The notes below the pieces were generated by a model. That model searched no databases. It was given only the letters and a program-made list of their open reading frames with translations, and was not told the origin of the DNA. Source: Osmia lignaria lignaria (taxonomy: Eukaryota > Arthropoda > Insecta > Hymenoptera > Megachilidae). From it: a stretch of DNA of 64,000 nucleotides. Numbering within the stretch: position 1 is the first letter of the stretch; each line of letters begins with the position of its first letter. The stretch lies in contig NC_135042.1 in the NCBI RefSeq assembly GCF_051020975.1, positions 10,811,888-10,875,887 on the forward strand, in the 5' to 3' direction. Both the position numbers and the translations under genes were made by a program. Positions 34,801 to 46,719 of the stretch are shown in pieces.

Positions 34801-37800
34801 TTCACCTTAAACAAAGTATTAGTTCAAACACTCGACAAATCAATTACATAGATGTTTTGAGACAAAGTGATCTAGAGCATCTTGGAATTTTCCAAAATAT
34901 ATATTAGTCAGTGATAAGGAATGACCACGAATTTTCCGTAGTAGTGGACGTGATATTTCTCACGTACACCCCGTAGCTTTCAACGCGACATAAAGTTCTA
35001 CATATGAGACCCCTTGAATTGGGGTGGGCTGGAATTTAAATTTTTACAGAGAGATTTACGTTTTGTCAAGTGCACTAAAGAAACTCAACAATACCACAAT
35101 GTATCATCTTGTTTTTCTCTTCGATTCAGTTAACACTTTCCGTCCGTGATACGATATAATCTTTGCATAATCAGTGGTTTCTTTTTTCCTCGATCTGTTA
35201 TTCATTCTATCGCCTCGGTTTCAAAACCGTCTTCCTCTATCTCCCGCTTGAAATTCTATAACTTTAATAATGAAATCATAGCGACTGATGATTTTGTGGT
35301 CCCTTCTATTTCACTTTTGTCTGCCTTTTTTTAGGCCAGATCCACACAATATCGGTAAAATCTTACCGTACGGCTATATCCACTAGGGATGTGCGGATAT
35401 TATAGATTTACATTGTATTATATTTTACTGGACCGAGAACGGACCATGAGCGAATCAAAAGGGTGGCTCCAGGAAAATATTCTTCGCGATTGCTCGGGAT
35501 CGGTGCAGGTTCTGAGCGGGATTGATTAGATCGGAGCTGGAGCGTATGAATACGCTCATAAATTTACATTGTACTATATTTTACCGGACCGAGAGCGGAC
35601 CGTAACCGAACCGATAGTGTGGATCCGGCTTTATTATAGAACGAAGAGGGAGGTTCAAGTTACGCGGCTTTGCGTGCTTTATCTCCCTCTCTTGTTCCGA
35701 GAAGTTTAATTGGAGCATGCTTCTCGTCTCGAGATGAAAACGCGGGAAAATTCTGTCTGTCAGACGCTGCTTGACCTTTCAAGCCTTTCCGTAGACATTC
35801 ATGGTGATAGTGGGTTTAATTTGTAAACTTGAGAATGATATCGAAGGGTTTGTTATGGTACTATATACTTTAAATAAATAAACTGTGTATTCTATAAATA
35901 AACATAAAATGATAAAAATATTTTTGGAGCTCGATAAGGTTCCGCCTCGAGTATCATTGTTTTTGTGTTTCTATGAAATTGCGATTAAATTGAAATGCAA
36001 AACAAGGTCGAATCTTGCTGGTAGACCTTGCAAGATTACAATGTTAATTGCAAATTAATTTGGTAAGATAAAGTTGATTACTAATAATTATCTTCAACCG
36101 ACTGAGATAACGAGACAGTTAATTTGTTTTCCAAAACAAGTTCATATTGTTCAATTCAATTACTTCAAGAATACAACATTTTTAATTTTCATTGTTTCAT
36201 ATTTTAAAATCGAGAGTTCTTTAAGTCGAGCAAGTAGTAAAACCTGGAATATCAGCCACCAGTAGTAAAACTTGGTATAAATTCTCTATGGCATCGTTTA
36301 AAAGCTATAAGATCAGGGACGTAAGTAGGTTGTTTAGTTTCATAGCGATATAAAAAGAGGATATCTTTGGACGTTGAAAATTATTATTTGTCTATGAAAA
36401 ATATTTGAAACTCTAATCTAGGAAATACAGTAAAACCTTGATAAGTCGTCACTCAAGGGACCGAGAAATTTTGACGGCTTGAACAGAGTAAAAACCATGT
36501 AAATTTTAAAATGACGAGGAAAGGAAAATGACGACTTATAGAGGTTTTACTGTATTCAAATTGTCGTATGACAACCCTAGTTTCTCACCATGCTATCCTG
36601 ACTGGCGATCTTCGCCTTCTCTATGGTGTCGCTGCCCACCATGGGTCCCATGGCGGTCGGAACACTCGAGTAACCGTCGTTCTGTCTATCGTAGCTCTCG
36701 GTGTAATCCTCTTCGGTACCGGCCAGGTAACCAACCCCAGTTTCCTCGTCGAATGTACCTTCGAACGTGGAGAACGTATCAAACTTCTTCACGCTGATGT
36801 GTCTAGCTTTCTTTTTCACACCCTCTTCACGTTTCTCCTCCTTCTTCGTGGTTGTCGTCCTCTCTTCGTCGTCTACAGTGACCGCGATCACGGTTTCACC
36901 TGAATCCGAGTCCCGAGTGGTCTCGAACAATCGTCGTTGAAAGATAGCTCGTTTCTCCTCCAGTAACGACAACTTCCGGCGGACCTCGTGAGGGGATGAT
37001 TTCAATATCCCCGATTCCGACTCGGATTTTATATTCAATTTCGTTTTTCTCGAAGAATCACTGCTCGATTTTCCGCTCTTTTGTTCAGCCCATTTAGAAA
37101 TCGCGTACGGAAGCGTCGAGCTGCACGGAGTTTCCTGTTGGGATAACTTCTCTGCTATCTGAAGATCTGCGCACGCACGGTAGCACGGTCATAAATGTTC
37201 AATGGTTGCTACGTAATACTATGTCGAGCTCTTTTTTTAATTTAATGATGGAATTTTTGGGGGTGGGATATTGAAAAGCATTTGAAACTGCATCAAATGA
37301 TATCTAATCTAATCTAATCTACCAAAAAACTGCTTTAACTAGATTATGGTTTCGAAATAATAATACTTATGTAGAATTAAAAGCAGCTGATAAATTCAAC
37401 AGCAGATTAATTAACAACGAGTTATTTTTCAAGAAAGCCAATAAAATGTGTTGATCCGAGTTTAATTATTTATTTCAGTGGCTATAATCGAGAAAGCATA
37501 ACAGAGTTAATGCGCTCCTGAACCGTTTAATTGTACCAAAGAAGCATTTAATTACGGGGAAGAATCGCCTCTTATCATTGCACTTTGCATCGTTTAATTG
37601 CACAAGCGAACCGAGAATAATTAAAAAGCAGTGTATTGTTGATAATTAACCATAAGAACGACTGCAGTGAAAAATTCTTAAATGCAAGGAAAAATTATTT
37701 TATTTATGACTTAACATACCTACAAGGGCAAAGGCTGTCGCATTGAAAGGGTTAAGGATAGAAAGGGTCGAAGCCAGCAATATAAATGAGAGCAGTCGCG

Positions 37801-38289
37801 TACAGAGAGAGCGAGAGAGAGAGATGGCTCACCAGGTTGGTTCTTGGAAAAGCTCCTGATGGTCAACGACGGCGACCTGCGTTGTACTACGGTCACGGTG
37901 CTCACCGGTTTCACCGTCAGCTTCTCCGATTTCCTAGTCTCTCCCTTCTCTCTTTCCCTCTCTTTCAGAGCCTCGAAGCCGTCCCGATGGCCAAGCCTTT
38001 CGATCTCCTGCCCCTTCCTCGTGATCCTGGACGGGCTGTCCGAGAGACTAGGCGATTCTTGCGACGATTGGCTCTGAGATCGGCTGCTGTCGCCACCTTC
38101 GGGCGTGTGCCTTGGCTCTTGTTCCGTCGACAAACGAAATTTGTTCAAGCTCAGCTTGTGCACCAACGAGTGAGACTTTTTCTTCTTCTTTTTCAAGGCC
38201 GTTACCGAGCCACCCTTGCGTTCGTTCTCCTCTTCCGGGCTCCGTTTGCGCCCCCCTTCTGCCAAGACAGGGGATTTCCGGTCAGACAT
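31843..38289 (-). CDS. Rab32: Rab32 family small GTPase (lightoid), long N-terminal form
   Basis: Rab32 directs traffic to lysosome-related organelles such as pigment granules (family knowledge). Exons in transcript order are 38289-37833, 37166-36589, 32987-32759, 32610-32285 and 31956-31843; phases match at every junction, giving about 567 aa. The first two exons (residues 1-345) are a charged, serine-rich, probably disordered extension with KKKKKK near residue 35. The core shows P-loop GELGAGKT (about 370-377), RATIGVDFALKV, WDIAGQERFGNMTRVYYKEA with the Rab32/38 hallmark IAGQ, NKCDQQ, ETSAKE, and a C-terminal CSC for double prenylation. Long N-terminal Rab32 forms exist in flies. A start further upstream is possible because the frame is open to an acceptor at about 38311. 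Confidence 0.88.
33578..33664 (-). CDS. Candidate alternative first exon of Rab32
   Basis: Reverse-strand ATG at 33664 opens 29 codons ending at a GTTGGT donor in phase 0, which fits the phase-0 acceptor of the GTPase exon at 32987. That would give a short Rab32 of about 250 aa. A different frame over 33585-33755 also reads like protein (PQFVEIESEPEKVEVV) but fits no matching phase. Support is only frame and splice-site compatibility. Confidence 0.3.
34197..34409 (-). pseudogene. LINE reverse-transcriptase C-terminal remnant
   Basis: The reverse-strand ORF contains DHLILHCTKYDFLRNKY and LLKFIKDTKLYLLL, resembling the end of ORF2 in jockey-like retroelements, where a CCHC-like H..C..Y..LR motif precedes a final LLKFI-TKL segment. 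About 70 residues remain, in a large Rab32 intron. Identification is from motif memory only. Confidence 0.5.
35333..35631. mobile_element. TIR element, about 300 bp
   Basis: Left end gccagatccacacaatatcg pairs with right end ccgatagtgtggatccggct. An internal block (tttacattgta-tatattttac-ggaccgaga) occurs twice, at about 35406-35446 and 35562-35594. No ORF; likely a MITE. Confidence 0.6.
36426..36555. mobile_element. Short TA-flanked MITE
   Basis: Ends are TACAGTAAAACCT and AGGTTTTACTGTA, perfect inverted repeats with TA borders, 130 bp in all. It sits only about 34 bp beyond the donor site of the Rab32 exon 36589-37166. Confidence 0.8.
37167..37832. other. Rab32 intron
   Basis: No element recognised; a short (tctaa)n-like run lies at about 37301-37320. 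Confidence 0.5.
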
Positions 38290-38766
38290 TTGATAGGGTT
38301 TAAATTGAAACTAAGTTTGGAACTGTTGCACTATAGGGGATCTAGATCTAGTCTATTAGGACCTAGATTAATGATAGACCAGACGTTATTCTTCATTTTG
38401 AAGGATTTAAGTCAGCTAATTTGATAGAGTTTAGATAGACATTTTGAAATTGGTTTAGGTTACTTTGATTAGGACACTTAAAAAAAGAGTTGATTACATA
38501 AATCCATTATAATTAACAAATTCGTGGATTCCAATAATAACAGAGATAGAAAACAGCAATTAGAACGATTAAAATCTCAAGGTACCCATTCACACATCTA
38601 AAGACTTATCCCATCGATCACTTAGCGACAATCTGAATGAAGGAACAAATGACTTCGAAAAAGAATTCAATTTCCCCAATTGATATCTACAAGTCAACAC
38701 ACTCCATCATTCTGCAACTATTCAAGAACATGACGAATCACTTTCATTCACAAAGCGAGGAAGATC

Positions 38767-39198
38767 TCACTGGACGAAAATAAAAGGTAAAGGAAGTGGT
38801 TCATCCCAACACCACTCCCACATGAATGAACCTTTCTCGTCAACATCCGGCTCCAGTTCGGCGACCGTCTCGTCGTTAGACCTATTCTTCTTTCTGATCT
38901 TGAACAAACCACCCTCTTTACGGAAGCTGCTCTTAAGCGCACCGAATCTTCCCCTCTTCTTGTCCTCCACGGTGGTCGTATCCGCGGAGGGCGCTGTTCC
39001 CGTAGCGCCCGAACTGGTCAGGGTGTCCAGACTGGAACTACTGTCACCGACGGTCACGTATTCCCCAGAAGTGCTGCAACCGTACTTGCCACGATCCTCT
39101 TCTTCCTCTTCTTCTTCCTCCTCCTCCCCGTCGGAAGAACGCGCGATCACCGTGTCGGGCGAGCTTCCACCCTCGTTTGCGCTCTCGTTTCGATCCAT
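38767..39198 (-). CDS. Acidic low-complexity ORF upstream of Rab32, unassigned
   Basis: A 143-codon reverse-strand ORF starts MDRNESANEGGSSPD, holds an uninterrupted run of about ten glutamates, a serine/threonine-rich stretch, and a basic patch (KIRKKNRSN). A pyrimidine-rich tract ending in AG lies just before the ATG, so it may be an internal exon rather than a start. Composition is like the Rab32 N-terminal extension 500 bp away, so it may be another exon of that gene, but I found no donor that joins it cleanly. It may also be a separate short transcript. No known domain. Confidence 0.45.
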   Translation of the reverse strand: MDRNESANEGGSSPDTVIARSSDGEEEEEEEEEEDRGKYGCSTSGEYVTVGDSSSSLDTLTSSGATGTAPSADTTTVEDKKRGRFGALKSSFRKEGGLFKIRKKNRSNDETVAELEPDVDEKGSFMWEWCWDEPLPLPFIFVQ

Positions 39199-42100
39199 CC
39201 TCGCACGAAGAAGGGGTAGATAGGTGAGAAGGAGAGGTTGAATCTTCGGAGGATGAGCGACGACGCGCGTGTACAACTTGTTTTGTGTCTCACTCTGCCG
39301 ATCGACGGCGCAGTCCACGGCCTGGCTTCCTCTGGTGGACGTGGAAACCTTAGAAGAGCTGACTTTCTAGGTCCGATCGGCCAGCTACGGATAATCCGAC
39401 ACGTTTCCCCCTCCGTTTCCTCCTCTTTTTCCCGTTGCTCCTGGCGAGGGGCTAGCAAAGAAAGCCGGGAACGACCGACTCCCTCGGTTGTCGGCCCCGC
39501 TTCGCGGACGACGCGACGCGGACGCTTGGATCTTTTGAAACGGAGAAGCCTGGGAGTCGAGGTTAGACCGGTTCCAGTGGCTAGAGCCTCGGTCTGCGGT
39601 TGATTCGCACCTTCTAACCCTTCGTAATACGGGGGTTCATCGTCTGCAGCCGGCTCGACGCTCGCCAGACGAGTCGATACGCTTCGCTGACACGTTCTAG
39701 AATAGATTTACTTAGCTGCTCTTTCAACACAACCCCACTCTTGCTCGCACCCGGATTTTAATTATGAAATAAAATCAAACACGGTTCAATTTATCAATAG
39801 AAAATTTCATTCGACTTGATCGTGTTAACACGACAGGGATTATTTCACTTTCATCCCTCAGTGAAAAATCAAATCTGCTCGGCAGAGGAAGCCTCGCAAG
39901 CGTTCGATTAACCGCTTAGTTCATCGTTCATCGTTCCTCTCACGGCGACAAAAAGAGGAGGTAAACAAACGTGACAAAACAACCACTCTCGCGACACTGC
40001 AAATGGAACGTCGCGACGCTCGGGACCGTACTAAAAGCTCGGGTAAAAATCTGTGTACGGGGTACGTGGGAGGAGGAGCGTACCTGTACCCCTCCACGAA
40101 AGCGTGAAACGTTTGCAGCCAGGTTAACGCGAGAGGAGACGAGTTTTTCCACGCTTCTTGGTCCAAGGGAACAATTCCGTAACGACGTAGGCGTAACACG
40201 AGTACCACGAGGCTTTAGACAGCGTGCGGTGAGCCGCAAGACCTCGTACCTCCGCTCTGTTCACCTCCACCTCGTCGAGCGGGTATCGTTATGTAACCTG
40301 TTGTCTGTTTTTCGAGTTACACGCTAAAAATCTGTCTACCGTGCGGAGATGACAGTTGTTGGCATAACAAAGAATCCCAATATTAATGGTTGTCACCTTC
40401 AAATGCTTATGCTTCTACTTCGAGAAACGCGTTGGTTCCGATTCGAGATACCAGATCTCGATCTCTGGTTGACTGAAGGGATCATGAGATCACAGATAGC
40501 GGATCCTCCGCGAATCCGAGCTATGAACGTCGATTCTATGGAATTCGCAAGTTGCATAACATTTACAACGACTGTGCTACATACCACCGTGTACCCTCTC
40601 ACCGTGCTTATGTAAACTTTATCTAAGCGTAATTCAACATTGACCAGCAATTATTGCAATTATTGTATCAGATTGGATTTTCAGTCATTTTCAAAGGTCA
40701 TGGTCTTCAAGGTTCAGTCCCTTGCGAAGAGAAACCATTTCCAAGGGATAAGAATAAAAATTATGTAAGTTTATTTCGCAAAATCGATGACATTTACAAA
40801 TAAGGGGACAGGTTCAGTCAAGGCAGTCTTCGGACTGTTTTTCAATCAACTCGCGGTGTAATTAGTTTTATCGAATAACGATCAATGCACCGTGTTGACT
40901 GGTCAATAATTCAATGTCCCCCGGATCTCATACATGTCGGCGTGTTTTATGTAATCTACTGGTTTTTGCGATCCTAATAAATTTTCACGACGCACTTGAC
41001 GAGGTTTTACGATTCAACAGGTGATTATGTAAATTGCAAATTGTGTCAGAGGTTAAACAAAATGAATTTCATTTCATAATAGGGTGCATTTGATTTTGAA
41101 TCAAGTTCTTCTCCTCGAGGTTCCAAGATTGCTAACAGTTTTCCACGTTGATTATGGGAAATGTATAATTTTCACTTTTCCAACACGCACGGCATTCTTA
41201 GAAACTATTAATGGGACAATGACAAATAATCTCATTCCAAGAAGTTATTTTTTATACAATTCTTTCTATTTCTATTTCTTTACATCAGATATTCTCTTCT
41301 CACCTTTCGTCCCGTTTCTGAAATACCACCAACCATCCTGGAGCTACATCGATTTTCAATGTTCCATTTATATTTAAGATACGAGATTCACAAGAGAATA
41401 AGTATGCGAAGCTAACCATTGACCTACAAACGATTTTTGATCGGCCATTAATTATGAAGAGGATTGAAAGTCGCGGTGCGTGAAATAAACAATAGATCGT
41501 CGAGCATAGATCCTGGAGAATGGAGGATCGATGGATCGTAGTGATTATCATATGCCCCATTAATTCGTCACGATATGTCGGACAGAGTACGCGTTTCGTC
41601 CTCGACAATGTTAATTAAACGGTACACCGCGTAGGTGTAATTATGCTTTTCCACTTGCTGAAGAAGATGTGTTTCCCTTTTCCCAATGAGAAACTCTTCT
41701 TCGATATTCTCATTGAAAAATCTACAATTCTATGTTTCCATAAATCAAATAATTTTCAAGATGTTTATGTAACGAGGCATACTTGTTTCTGCACCCCCTC
41801 GAGATAAATATGTCCGTGATTATTTCTGAATGGTGCAATCGCGCACATACGCATCATGAATTTATAATTAATTAGAATACCATGTGTGCTTGTAAGAAGA
41901 GGCTGGGAAAAAAAGGAGAATTCTTGGTAAACGAGCAACGATTCGAAGGGCATACGATTCATGGAAAAAGATTTCCACGTTACAAAACCATCTGATAACT
42001 TTGCACCATCAAAGTTATATTTTTATATCGATCTATGTGTTAGCGGTAAATAAGATTATGTAACAATCAGATAAATACTATCACTAAGATTGAATTAGAC

Positions 42101-43861
42101 ACTAACAGTAACATTCCCGAGAAATTCGTGGGACTTTGATAATCTTCCCTGATTTATTAACGAAGACTAAACTTCCTTTCCTATCGGGGTTAATTATTCA
42201 TCTGAAATTTTCTTAATGATCGTCTGGAAGAGATTGGTCTGATGAAAGGAGAAAGAAAACGGTGAAAGGTCGGCCCAAAAAGTTGACAGTAAGTCGAATT
42301 GTACGCGACGTGCAGCCTCGTCGCTTCGAAGGGGAGAATCCCATGAATATCTAAGACTGTTGACTGACAAGACATCCTACAAGTTCTTCCTACTGCGTTA
42401 TTATACGCTACTGCCCTTTTTTTCTACAGGCGTTCGCGCCCTCTTAGAGCCGGCACTCTTTAAATGCAAATCCTGTGGGGAAGCTAGAAAAGACCGTAAT
42501 TCTACCGTCTAGAAAACTCGACTAATTTCCAACAATCTCTCTGGCTGTGTTTCCGAATGGCCGCACCAAAATTGAGATCTCAGGTTCGGTATATAACCTA
42601 AATTGATTACAAGAAACCGATTAAAGTTGGTTTCAGAGTTGGATGTCTTACCGTTTTCGAGATATCGTGGTAAGGTTAGGTTCTGTGTATGTTCAGTATC
42701 AAATAGCGCATGCGCAGTACGAATAGCGCATGCGCAATACGAATAGCGCATGCGCAGTATCGAATAGCGCATGCGCAGTATCGAATAGCGCATACGTAGT
42801 CCCAAAATTGTACAAAAATTTCTTACCACGATATCTCAAAAACGGTAAGACATCCAGCTCTGAAACCAATTTTAATCAGTTTCTGGTAGCCAATTTAGAT
42901 TATATACCGAACCTGAGTTCTCAGTTTTGGTGGGGCCATTCGAAAACTTATCCATCTCTCTAACATTTTGTACCGCGTTTCTCAAGGGTTGATCACCCTT
43001 CGCGGAAGAAGCAAACCGGATGAGCGTAGTTTACGAACACTGGCGCCGCTCCGGTTACGAAACGAGTTGCATCGTTTCCTCTATCTTCTGCCGGTACTTC
43101 TAAATCTAATTATTTCGCTCGGTTTTCTGCAAGTAGATTCTCTCACGGATAGGTCATTGAGAGTCGGAGAAAGTGCAATAACCCGGTGCTCTACAATTGC
43201 TCTTTCCTTTTCACTGGAAGACGCGAATCGTCTCGTATTCTACGACAGAATCGACACTAAAGTGTTGAAATGAAATTTTTAAATGAATAGAATTCGCGTA
43301 TCTTTTGGTAATTCCAATTTATCATTTGTGAAACGTCATCGAAACATCAGTGTAACGCGTGATTCTAGTAAATCAAGTATTTTCGCAAAAATGAAATATC
43401 TTGTCAGAGATCTGATACTGGTAGTATCGACTCGGTACTCAGTCGTCGTGATATAGAATTTATGAAAGTTAATAAAATTTTTATTGTGACATACGAAAAT
43501 AAAATAGTCCAAGTTATAATTTATTCTTATATAAATCATTCAATCGACGCACTTACGTAAAGAACCGTGCAGAACATGTAATTACGAGGTACATACGTAA
43601 GAGATGATTAACAATCGTTTTATCGGTTGATTAATTAGCTAAGACATTTGACGTTAATTGAAGCTGACACCCGTGAAATCAGACATATTTCTAGAGGAAT
43701 GATGATTAATACGATGAACAATGTACATCGAAATTTTTCCAATTTCCTTTGGAAATTTGATTATCTAACTTTTCATGTATTTCATAGATTTGGGTCATGA
43801 TTGACTAGTCTCGTTTCAGAGTTAATAAGTAAAAAGTAGAATAATATTCAATGAAACCAAC
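39199..43861. other. Non-coding stretch upstream of Rab32 exons
   Basis: 39200-40300 is unusually GC-rich and may contain promoter or 5' UTR sequence. 42553-42942 is an inverted-repeat element. The open frames here are short and overlap in several phases; none was accepted. Confidence 0.5.
42553..42942. repeat. Inverted-repeat element with tandem GCGCATGCGC units
   Basis: Arms of about 130 bp (42553-42682 and 42814-42942) are inverted copies of each other. The centre (42702-42800) has five tandem units of about 20 bp, aatagcgcatgcgcagta, the last one diverged. Four units keep the palindrome GCGCATGCGC. Confidence 0.85.
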
Positions 43862-44053
43862 CTTCTTTTTGACAGTCAACTGTTTCCCATTTTCACTGAA
43901 GTTTATGTTCAGATCGAGGTACAGGTGATTGTTATTTAACAATTGTGGAGGTGGTTCCATCGGTGGTGGATTCGCCTCTTTTTTGTGCCTCAAACGTCTC
44001 TCTGTCCTTTCGTGTCTGGTACGTAAAACCAGCACAACGTTGCGGTCCAACAT
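43862..44053 (-). CDS. Candidate first coding exon, possibly of Rab32
   Basis: Reverse-strand ATG at 44053 opens 64 codons (MLDRNVVLVLRTRHERTERR, then PPPMEPPPQLL and LDLNINFSENG) ending KKK at a GTTGGT donor in phase 0. The composition is protein-like and the downstream reverse-strand exons accept phase 0. It is the nearest compatible upstream exon for the frame that is open at about 38311. No homologue is recognised and the join is unproven. Confidence 0.4.
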
Positions 44054-44890
44054 TTTTAATTTAAAATAACACTGCGAAATGTTTCAACTTCGATAATACT
44101 GTGCTGCTGTCTAATACTATTAGTAGCCCCAGAATACTCTTCAATTTAGTGAAATTTTCAGTTTTCTCACAGAACACTATTTGCAAGACACTCAGTTTTC
44201 AATGTTCCTTAATAGCACTTTTGACTCTCGCCTTCTTTAAGTGTTTCGGATCAACCCTCGGCACACTAATGCCAGTTCCCTCACGAAACTTTTTATTATA
44301 AATAGAATTACCAAGTTTACTGTCTCTAATCGATCATCGCAGTATCAACAGAGGTCTATACAAAGTCCAAGAAACTCACAAAGCATCGATACCCTGATCT
44401 TTTTGGAAACTTTCCAATTAGTTTCCGAACACAATTAGTTCGAAACTAAGAGTCTCGTGATCGATCACTATCCCAGAATTTCTTTGAGATTCTTCAATGG
44501 AACTTCATCGTGTAACAACTTCACGATGGTGCAAGGAGATCGAACCGAGTGGAGATGTTGGAAGCGTGAATTGTTGAAACGAAACGCGTAGAATAATGCG
44601 ATGCTTGGGCGCAAAGTCCCGACATTTATTGGCCCGGGGTTAGACTGGAACGTTATCATCCGCGACGCGTTATCGACGTCCGTGATGGAAAAAAAGATGC
44701 TTAGGCGCCATTCGACGCGACAATTCGATCGTCTTTTCCTAATCGAAATCCTTTGAATCCCTTTCGACACCCTTAGCTATCCTCTGAGTCGCTTATTATT
44801 TAATTAGCTAACTTATTACGAATACGCGAAACGACAGTTTTGAAATTAGGTTCTGTCACTCGCAAACCACAGAAAACTATACCCTTAAAC

Positions 44891-45135
44891 CAATGGTAGT
44901 CAACCTGGTTTTGTCCGATACTGAGGCACTTTCAATTTTTTAATTTAATTGACTTTTTAAAAACATTGAAATGGAAATTTTACTTCTATTACTACTTCCT
45001 TACTTCCTTTACTACAAGTAAAGTTATTTCCCTACTTTATAAATCACCATTACTGCCGATGGATGGGTAGAAAATTTTACTACTAACAGAGATACAAAAG
45101 TGGGCGGTAGGTATAAAAAGGTTGACTACCCCTAT
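44891..45135. mobile_element. hAT-like MITE with 7-bp target duplication
   Basis: Ends contain ggtagtcaacct and aggttgactacc in inverted orientation. The flanks repeat cttaaac (44884-44890 and 45136-45142). This layout fits a non-autonomous hAT-type element. Confidence 0.65.
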
Positions 45136-46251
45136 CTTAAACTATACTCTGCGAAAAGAGACTCGATATTACAAGGCGAGGTATTAATCTCTGGTGTCCG
45201 ACAACAAATTCTACACCATCGAAATTTGCATTTCAACACCTTTCACCTCCGCCGATCGAACTCTGATCGATTAGCCGGGAGGAGATTACTCACCGCTATG
45301 AATGTGGTTCAGGTTGGCTATTTTCAACCCACTTCCGCTCGCAAAGTGCAACTATTTCCAAACAGCCAGATCAAGGGAATCAGTATTGATTACTAAGTAA
45401 ACGTTCCAAGAACTGTGGAAGCCTTAGGCGTGTACTAGGACAGAGTAAAAAACTATTTTTCTTTTTCCTTTTTTCTTTTTTCTTACTTGCCTATTTACAT
45501 AGAATATGTATTGTGAGATATTTGTCTAAATATAGCTAAGAAAGAAACAAGCCCGATGTTGTTGTTACATTTCTTTAATCTTACGACAATAAATCTTTGT
45601 ACCAACTACAACCAATTCGAACTGGATCACGACTTCCCTTAACCCTGAAAGACCTCGTGATAATTCTTCCACGCGACGCTTTTCGAATAAGACGCGTTTT
45701 AAACCGAGCTACGATCAGTTGTTTTTCAATTAAAACATGTGTCTTTCCTTCTACAACAACGCGATATTAATTGTTATCATTCATAAGAGAATTCTATTAA
45801 CATTTCTCCCACAAGAAGTTTTATGCGATTAAGAGTTGCACTAATTGATTAGAGCGAGTGTAATGCTCCGTCTAAAATAAAAATGGATAGCGTTTAATCG
45901 TGAATGTATTTTACTCGTCAATAAAGTAGAAAATGAACTCGTAGTAGAAATAGCTGAAACATAGAAGGTTGCACAAGACATAGTTGCGATCTACGAAAAT
46001 GTCCCGACCTTTCGCAATACTTAGGAGATGAGGGGACATTTTTGGCAAAATAACAAGAGATTTTGCGTGCACGCGTTGAGAATAACGGAGAACAGTCCAA
46101 ATGAGGTGAAAGATAGAGAAAAGGTTGAAAGGGGTCGTTTCGAGGTTTGTAATTACCGTTTTCAGTCGTCAATTTCCGTCGTAAATAACCACAATCATTC
46201 TGTTACATCAGACGAATAGTAAGCTGTATTTATTTGTCTTGCAAACAGACA

Positions 46252-46719
46252 TACAGTGAGAGGCAAAGGAAGTAGACACTATTCAAAATAGAATACCTCG
46301 GTTAAAATTGGACTAAATAACTTGAGGTTTTCTAAGAAGCTATGAAAATTAATTCACTGAAATATATATTTTCTTCGTTTTAAAAAATTACAATTTGTTG
46401 AAATCGTGAAGAAAAATAGTAAATTCTTCAGCTTTTTTATGTAAGCCTATAATGAAAATTAAAAAAAAACGTAACTAGTTCCATTCTTAGATGAAAAGTC
46501 GCGATTTTCGGAAATTTTAATTACTTATAATGAAATTACTATACGAATGACCTATTTTAAATTTTCATTATAGACTCACATAAAAATTACCATTCACTAT
46601 TTTTTTCCACGATTTCAACAAATTGTAATTTTTTAAAACGATGAAAATACACATTTTAGTGAATTTATTTTTATAGCTTCTCAAAAAACCTCAATTACTC
46701 ACTTTTGCCTCTCACTGTA
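46252..46719. mobile_element. Tc1/mariner-type MITE, 468 bp
   Basis: Perfect ends TACAGTGAGAGGCAAA and TTTGCCTCTCACTGTA, with TA borders. The inverted similarity extends inward for most of the element (for example attacaatttgttgaaatcgt and its inverse), making it a long near-palindrome. No ORF. Confidence 0.85.

Larger units (their letters stand above)
32988..36588. other. Rab32 intron, 3.6 kb
   Basis: Holds the candidate short first exon (33578-33664), the LINE remnant (34197-34409), a TIR element (35333-35631) and a MITE (36426-36555) next to the exon border. Nothing else is recognised. Confidence 0.6.

Noticed and set aside
37786..38424. Forward 212-codon ORF
   Set aside because: Shadow of the reverse-strand Rab32 exon 37833-38289.
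38822..39223. Forward 133-codon ORF
   Set aside because: Complement of the acidic reverse ORF; the serine run is the antisense of its glutamate codons.
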